Assembly (NCBI RefSeq): GCF_003325375.1
Contig: NZ_CP030862.1
Span: forward strand, 3,847,501 to 3,911,500
Source of the DNA: Streptomyces globosus
GTDB taxonomy: Bacteria > Actinomycetota > Actinomycetes > Streptomycetales > Streptomycetaceae
Direction of reading: 5' to 3'
DNA length: 64,000 nt
Below the pieces are notes generated by a model. It saw only the letters and a list, made by a program, of their open reading frames with translations, was not told the origin of the DNA and did no database searches. Shown piece after piece: positions 59,695-64,000 of this stretch (its first letter is position 1; every line of letters starts with the position of its first letter). A program made the position numbers and the translations under genes.

Positions 59695-60875
59695 CCGGAG
59701 CAACCCCAGCACCCCGATTAGCTGCCCTGACCCGAGAAGACCCGACCCTCCACGCCCTCGCCCAGCGCCTGCTCGCGCTGGCCGAGCAGGCCCTCCCCCG
59801 GATGTACGCAGCCGACGGCGGCGGCACGTTCGTCTTCACCCGCGCCGGCACCGTCTCACCCGCCGGCACCCGCAGCGTGGAGCGCCGCGGTACGAGCACC
59901 CGGTACGCGGCCATCACCGTCCTCGGGGCCCGGTTCCTCCCCGAGGACCGGCAGCGCGCCGTCCTCGGCGGGCACACCGCCGCCGAGTTCGCGGGGCTGC
60001 TGGTGGAGCGGCTTCCGCGGATCACCAACCTCGGCGACGCCGCACTCGTCGCCTGGGCCGCGGCCGACACGGACCACCCCAAGCTGCCCGACGCGCTGGC
60101 CCGCCTCTCGGCCCTGGACGTCCCCGGGCAGCCCCGCTACACGGTCGAGGCGGCCTGGGTGCTCTCCGCGCTCGCCGCGGCCCGGTCCTCGGCCGACGTC
60201 GAAGACGGGCTGGCCGCAGCGCGGGACCGGCTGCTCGGCGCCCTCACGGGCACGAGCCCCCTCTTCCCGCACGCCACCGCGCCCGGACTCCTCCCGCGCT
60301 ACCGCACGCACGTCGCGTGCTTCGCGGACCAGACGTACCCGCTCCAGGCCCTGGCCCGGCTCCACGCCACGGCCCCCGACCCGGTGGCCCTCCAGGCCGC
60401 CGACGCCTGCGCGGCCCGCATCTGCGAGCTCCAGGGCGACGGCGGGCAGTGGTGGTGGCACTACGACGCCCGTACCGGCCAGGTGGTCGAGGGCTACCCG
60501 GTCTACAGCGTGCACCAGCACGCCATGGCCCCCACCGCCCTGTTCGACCTGGCGGACGCCGGCGGCCTCGACCACGGCGCCGCCATCCGCCGGGGCCTGC
60601 GCTGGATGGCGGAGGTGCCGGAGCTCGCCGGCCCGGACGGGGTGCCGCGCGAGCCGATGATCCGCGAGGACCACTCGGTCACCTGGCGCAAGGTCTACCG
60701 CGGCGACCCGGCGAAGGCGGTGCGCGCCGCCCGCGGCCTGGCCACCCGGGTCGTCCCCGGCGCGCGCCTCGCCCCGCTCGACCGGGTCTTCCGTCCGCTC
60801 GCGGTGGACCGGGAGTGCAGGCCGTACGAGTTCGGCTGGCTCCTCCACGCCTGGCTGGGAGGCCCCGCCAGATGA
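59691..60875 (+). CDS. Alpha/alpha-toroid-like protein of the surface-glycan operon
   Basis: 394 aa from a GTG in coupling with the His-rich ORF. Helix-rich with repeated aromatic/Gly motifs: ADGGGTFVFTRAGTVSPAGTRSVERRGTSTRYAAITVLGARF, RYTVEAAWVLSALAAAR, and GDGGQWWWHYDARTGQVVEGYPVYSVHQHAMAPTALFDLADAGG. This looks like an alpha/alpha-6 toroid such as terpene/glycan-active enzymes or glycoside lyases and epimerases. No catalytic signature is certain. Coupled by ATGA to the glycosyltransferase gene, it probably processes or recognises the glycan. Confidence 0.7.
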   Translation: MTGATPAPRLAALTREDPTLHALAQRLLALAEQALPRMYAADGGGTFVFTRAGTVSPAGTRSVERRGTSTRYAAITVLGARFLPEDRQRAVLGGHTAAEFAGLLVERLPRITNLGDAALVAWAAADTDHPKLPDALARLSALDVPGQPRYTVEAAWVLSALAAARSSADVEDGLAAARDRLLGALTGTSPLFPHATAPGLLPRYRTHVACFADQTYPLQALARLHATAPDPVALQAADACAARICELQGDGGQWWWHYDARTGQVVEGYPVYSVHQHAMAPTALFDLADAGGLDHGAAIRRGLRWMAEVPELAGPDGVPREPMIREDHSVTWRKVYRGDPAKAVRAARGLATRVVPGARLAPLDRVFRPLAVDRECRPYEFGWLLHAWLGGPAR

Positions 60876-61705
60876 CCGGACACCGCGACAACACCCCCTA
60901 CACCGACAACTCCGGCCACACCGACAAGGCCACCCTCTTCGGCATCACCCTCGACGCCCTGACCATGGACGAGACCGTGCGCCGCTGCCTGGACGCGGTG
61001 CGCCGCGGGGAGCAGATCGAGATCGGCATGGTCAACGCCGCGAAGCTGGTCACCATGCGGCGCAATCCGCAGCTCGCCGCCGCGGTGTCCGGCTGCGACC
61101 TGGTCCTGGCCGACGGCCAGGCCGTGGTCTGGGCCGGGCGCGTCCTCGGCGTACGCCTGCCCGAGCGCGTCGCCGGCATCGACCTGTTCATGCGGCTCCT
61201 CGCCGCAGCCGAGCAGGCGGACATCCCGGTGTACCTCCTGGGCGCCCGCGAGCACGTCCTCGGCCTGATGCTGCGCCGGATCTCCGAGCAGTTCCCCGCC
61301 CTCCGCGTCGCCGGCAGCCGCAACGGCTACTTCGACGACTCCGAGCAGGGGGCCGTTGCCGACGCGATCGCGGCAAGCGGCGCGCGCATGCTGTTCCTCG
61401 GCATGACGTCCCCCAAGAAGGAGATCTTCACGGCCTCCTTCGGCAAGCGCACCGGCGCCGACGTCGTGCACGGGGTCGGCGGGTCCTTCGACATCCTGGC
61501 GGGCGTCACGAAGCGGGCCCCGCAGCTCTGGCAGCGCATCGGGCTCGAATGGTTCTACCGCGCCCTCCAGGAGCCCCGCCGCCTCGGCAGGCGCTACCTC
61601 ACCACCAACACCGCCTTCCTCCTCATGACGGCCCGGGAGCTCCTCCGCCGTACGCCGTCTGCCGGTCCCTCGCACGGGACCGGTTCCGCGAACAGGAGTC
61701 ACTGA
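60872..61705 (+). CDS. WecG/TagA/CpsF-family glycosyltransferase
   Basis: 277 aa, ATG overlapping the previous stop. LDALTMDETVRRCLDAVRRGEQIEIGMVNAAKLVTMRRNPQLAAAVSGCDLVLADGQAVVWAGRVLG, then RVAGIDLFMRLLAAAEQADIPVYLLGARE and GVGGSFDILAGVTKRAPQLWQRIGLEWFYRALQEPRRLGRRYL are the canonical motifs of UDP-ManNAc(A) transferases (WecG, TagA, CpsF, GT26). It would transfer ManNAc or ManNAcA to a lipid-linked acceptor, using the product of the two genes downstream. The stop overlaps the dehydrogenase start. Confidence 0.93.
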   Translation: MTGHRDNTPYTDNSGHTDKATLFGITLDALTMDETVRRCLDAVRRGEQIEIGMVNAAKLVTMRRNPQLAAAVSGCDLVLADGQAVVWAGRVLGVRLPERVAGIDLFMRLLAAAEQADIPVYLLGAREHVLGLMLRRISEQFPALRVAGSRNGYFDDSEQGAVADAIAASGARMLFLGMTSPKKEIFTASFGKRTGADVVHGVGGSFDILAGVTKRAPQLWQRIGLEWFYRALQEPRRLGRRYLTTNTAFLLMTARELLRRTPSAGPSHGTGSANRSH

Positions 61706-62961
61706 TGCGCGTCGTCGTCGTGGGACAGGGATACGTGGGCCTTCCGCTGGCCGTTCGGGCAGCGGAGGTCGGACACCAGGTGATCGGGTACGACGTCGAC
61801 GCGCGGCGCGTCAAGAGCCTCGCCGCCGGCGAGTCGTACGTGGAGGACGTCTCCTCCGAGCGGCTCGGCCGGGCGCTGAACCGCGGCACGTACCGTCCCA
61901 CCGAACTCGCCCGGGACTGCGGGGGCTTCGACACCGCGGTCGTCACGGTGCCGACCCCGCTCCAGGACGGTGCGCCCGACCTGCGCTACATCGAGGAGTC
62001 GGCCCGCACCCTGGCCCGCTACCTCCGGCCGGGTGCGACGGTCGTCCTGGAGTCCACCACCTATCCCGGCACCACCGAGGAGCTCTTCGGCCCCCTCCTG
62101 GAGGACGGCTCCGGCCTGACGGCCGGCGCCGACTTCCACCTCGGGTACAGCCCCGAGCGCATCGACCCCGGCAACACGACGTGGGGCTTCCAGCAGACCC
62201 CCAAGGTCGTCTCCGGTGTGGACGCCGCCTCCCTCAAGGCCGTGGAGGCCTTCTACGGGGAGCTCGTCGACAAGACGGTCCCGGTGCGCTCCCCCAAGGA
62301 GGCCGAGCTCGCCAAGCTGCTGGAGAACACCTTCCGGCACGTCAACATCGCCCTCGTCAACGAGATCGCCATGTTCGCCCGCCACCTCGACATCGACGTC
62401 TGGCAGGCCATCGAGGCGGCCTCCAGCAAGCCCTTCGGGTTCATGAAGTTCACCCCGGGGCCGGGCGTGGGCGGCCACTGCCTGCCCATCGACCCGTCGT
62501 ACCTGTCCTGGCGGGTCCAGCGCGAACTCGGCCAGAGCTTCCGCTTCGTGGAGCTCGCCAACGACATCAACAGCCACATGCCCGAGTACGTCACCCGCCG
62601 CGTGATGGACGCCCTCAACGCGCGCCGCCGCTCCGTCAACGGCTCCCGGATCCTCCTCCTGGGGCTCGCGTACAAGAAGAACACCGGCGACGCCCGCGAG
62701 TCTCCGGCCGTCCGCATCTCCCAGCTCCTCCTCGACCTGGGGGCCAAGGTGCGCGCCGCCGACCCGCACGTCGTCGAGGACGTCGCGGTGGACGCCCGGC
62801 TGGTCCGGGTGGAGCCGACGCGCAGGGAGCTGTCCGCCGCCGACGTGGTCGTGCTCCTCACCGACCACGACTCCTTCGACTACGCCATGGTCACCGAGCA
62901 CGCCTCCCTCGTCCTGGACTGCCGCAACCGGCTCTCCGGCCCCACCGTGGAGGTGCTCTGA
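61705..62961 (+). CDS. wecC: UDP-N-acetyl-D-mannosamine dehydrogenase (WecC-like)
   Basis: 418 aa, ATG after ACAGGAG. The NAD-binding GQGYVGLPLAVRAAEVGH (residues about 7-24), TPLQDGAPDLRYIEES, ESTTYPGTTEE, GYSPERIDPGN, PGPGVGGHCLPIDPSYL with the catalytic Cys, and RILLLGLAYKKNTGDARESPA are hallmarks of the UDP-glucose/UDP-ManNAc dehydrogenase family. It should oxidise C6 of UDP-ManNAc to UDP-ManNAcA. Being next to a WecB-type epimerase and a ManNAc-type transferase supports the substrate. Confidence 0.92.
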   Translation: MRVVVVGQGYVGLPLAVRAAEVGHQVIGYDVDARRVKSLAAGESYVEDVSSERLGRALNRGTYRPTELARDCGGFDTAVVTVPTPLQDGAPDLRYIEESARTLARYLRPGATVVLESTTYPGTTEELFGPLLEDGSGLTAGADFHLGYSPERIDPGNTTWGFQQTPKVVSGVDAASLKAVEAFYGELVDKTVPVRSPKEAELAKLLENTFRHVNIALVNEIAMFARHLDIDVWQAIEAASSKPFGFMKFTPGPGVGGHCLPIDPSYLSWRVQRELGQSFRFVELANDINSHMPEYVTRRVMDALNARRRSVNGSRILLLGLAYKKNTGDARESPAVRISQLLLDLGAKVRAADPHVVEDVAVDARLVRVEPTRRELSAADVVVLLTDHDSFDYAMVTEHASLVLDCRNRLSGPTVEVL

Positions 62962-62965
62962 CCCC

Positions 62966-64000
62966 ATGCCCCGGATCATCTGCGTGGCCGGAGCCCGGCC
63001 CAACTACATGAAGGTCAAACCGGTGATGGACGCACTGGAGAGGCACGGCGCCGACGTCGTGCTCGTCCACACCGGGCAGCACTACGACACGTCGATGAAC
63101 GACGTCTTCTTCCGCGACCTCGGCATCCGGCCGCCCGACCGGCACCTCGGGGCCGGGTCGGGCAGCCACGCCGAGCAGACGGGCCGGGTGATGGCGGCCT
63201 TCGAACCGCTCCTCGCCGAGCTGGCGCCGGACGCGGTCGTGGTCGTCGGCGACGTCAACTCCACCCTGGCCTGCGCCCTGGTCACCGCCAAGGCCGGCCC
63301 GCTCCTCGCGCATGTCGAGGCGGGCCTGCGCAGCCGGGACTGGAGCATGCCGGAGGAGGTGAACCGGGTCGCCACGGACCGGGTCAGCGACTACCTGCTC
63401 GCCCCGTCCGCCGACGCGGCGGCGAACCTGCGGGCGGAGGGGTACCGGGAGGACCAGGTCCACGTCGTCGGCAACGTCATGATCGACACCCTGCGCGCCA
63501 ACCTGGAGCGGGCCCGCAGCTCGGACGTACTGGACCGGTACGGCCTCACCCGCGGCCGCTACGGCCTGGCCACCCTGCACCGGCCCGCCAACGTCGACGA
63601 CCCGGACGCGCTGCGCGGCCTGCTCAAGGCCCTGGGGCGGATCGGCGAGCGGTGCCCGCTGGTGCTGCCCGTCCACCCGCGGGCCGAACAGCGGCTGCAC
63701 GCGGTCGGCGTGCCCGCCGGGATCCGCCTGGTGCCGCCCGCCGGGTACCTCGACTTCCTCGCGCTGCAGGACTCCGCCCGCGTGGTGCTCACCGACTCCG
63801 GGGGCGTCCAGGAGGAGACGACCGCGCTGGGCGTGCCCTGCGTGACCCTGCGGGACAACACGGAGCGGCCGGTCACCGTCGAAGAGGGCACCAACGTCCT
63901 CGCCGGCACCGATCCCGAGCGGATCACCGCCACCGTCCACCGGGTCCTCGACGACCCGCCCGCGCCCCGCTGCCCCGCGCTCTGGGACGGCCGGGCAGGC
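62966..64000 (+). CDS. wecB: UDP-N-acetylglucosamine 2-epimerase, non-hydrolysing (partial)
   Basis: Only the first 345 codons are in the window. IICVAGARPNYMKVKPVMDALERHG, VHTGQHYDTSMNDVFFRDLGI, VVVVGDVNSTLACALVTAKAGPLLAHVEAGLRSRDWSMPEEVNRVATDRVSDYLLAPS, LVLPVHPRA, LTDSGGVQEETTALGVPCVTLRDNTERPVT: the complete set of WecB/MnaA motifs. It interconverts UDP-GlcNAc and UDP-ManNAc and feeds the dehydrogenase encoded 4 bp upstream. About 25-30 residues of a normal 370-380 are beyond the right edge. Confidence 0.95.
   Translation, partial: MPRIICVAGARPNYMKVKPVMDALERHGADVVLVHTGQHYDTSMNDVFFRDLGIRPPDRHLGAGSGSHAEQTGRVMAAFEPLLAELAPDAVVVVGDVNSTLACALVTAKAGPLLAHVEAGLRSRDWSMPEEVNRVATDRVSDYLLAPSADAAANLRAEGYREDQVHVVGNVMIDTLRANLERARSSDVLDRYGLTRGRYGLATLHRPANVDDPDALRGLLKALGRIGERCPLVLPVHPRAEQRLHAVGVPAGIRLVPPAGYLDFLALQDSARVVLTDSGGVQEETTALGVPCVTLRDNTERPVTVEEGTNVLAGTDPERITATVHRVLDDPPAPRCPALWDGRAG

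Noticed and set aside
59528..60871. Extension of the WecG-like frame far upstream (725 aa reading)
   Set aside because: The upstream part is Arg/Pro-rich and overlaps the toroid-like gene in another frame; the ATG at 60872 overlaps the previous stop, as the operon does throughout.
1..64000. tRNA, rRNA, transposase, integrase or att-site signals
   Set aside because: None recognisable by eye on either strand; no gene with an integrase or transposase motif was seen.

Overview
The window is high-GC (about 73%) actinobacterial DNA and almost certainly comes from a Streptomyces chromosome. The evidence is pervasive G/C at third codon positions, many GTG starts, ATGA/GTGA gene overlaps, a WhiB-family protein, a subtilisin-inhibitor-like protein, Zur- and iron-box-like operators, and a lactazole-like thiopeptide cluster. 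No tRNA, rRNA, CRISPR array, transposase or phage gene was seen. The left edge cuts the last 33 codons of one gene and the right edge cuts a wecB-type epimerase.

Layout. (1) 1-14.8 kb is mixed chromosomal genes: an NAD-dependent epimerase, a udgX gene stripped of its start next to a cytochrome P450 remnant, an RsbW-like ATPase, an F420-type (LLM) oxidoreductase, a ClC channel coupled to a membrane protein, a poly-Ser secreted protein, a Ser/Thr kinase coupled to a membrane partner, a DUF5655 protein, a large NACHT STAND ATPase and ThpR. (2) 14.8-21.4 kb is a zinc locus. A near-perfect Zur-type palindrome sits between a divergent MFS exporter and a FecBCD-type uptake operon that continues into a DUF364-like metal-handling protein, a GHMP kinase and a truncated gene, probably the start of a PLP-dependent amino-acid synthase. 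(3) 21.4-27.5 kb holds a TetR regulator with a deazaflavin-dependent oxidoreductase, an isocitrate lyase/PEP mutase superfamily gene with a small secreted protein, a radical-SAM gene that has lost its cluster-binding segment and runs in frame into a LysE exporter, and a DNA alkylation repair protein.

(4) 28.3-38.4 kb is the highlight: a compact thiopeptide cluster with the gene order of the lactazole (laz) cluster. It has two tandem, different 63-aa precursors, a LanB-type glutamylating dehydratase, a pyridine-synthase-type protein, an RRE/Ocin-ThiF protein, a YcaO cyclodehydratase and a fused elimination-domain/SagB dehydrogenase. No transporter or resistance gene is linked to it. The first precursor core closely resembles that of lactazole. 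The second has different spacing and should give a different, probably larger, macrocycle.

(5) 38.4-40.6 kb: an iron-box-like operator between a siderophore-interacting reductase and two tandem siderophore-type acetyltransferases. (6) 40.6-58.4 kb is core and accessory genes: nadE, NUDIX, two methyltransferases, a BP74-like secreted protein, VOC proteins, a lectin-tailed zinc metalloprotease, a YjbQ protein, a WhiB-family protein, a serine hydrolase, an esterase, membrane proteins, an SSI-family inhibitor, a DHFR-family protein, a cupin remnant, an M15 peptidase and a phosphoesterase. (7) 58.5-64 kb is a surface-polysaccharide region: a WbpD-like acetyltransferase, a His-rich micro-ORF, an alpha/alpha-toroid-like protein, a WecG/TagA-type glycosyltransferase, a UDP-ManNAc dehydrogenase and a UDP-GlcNAc 2-epimerase. 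Together these suggest a ManNAc(A)-containing glycan.

Several junctions show recent decay: the P450 remnant, the truncated PLP-type gene, the deleted radical-SAM core and the cupin remnant. All family assignments come from reading motifs and family resemblance; no database search was run.
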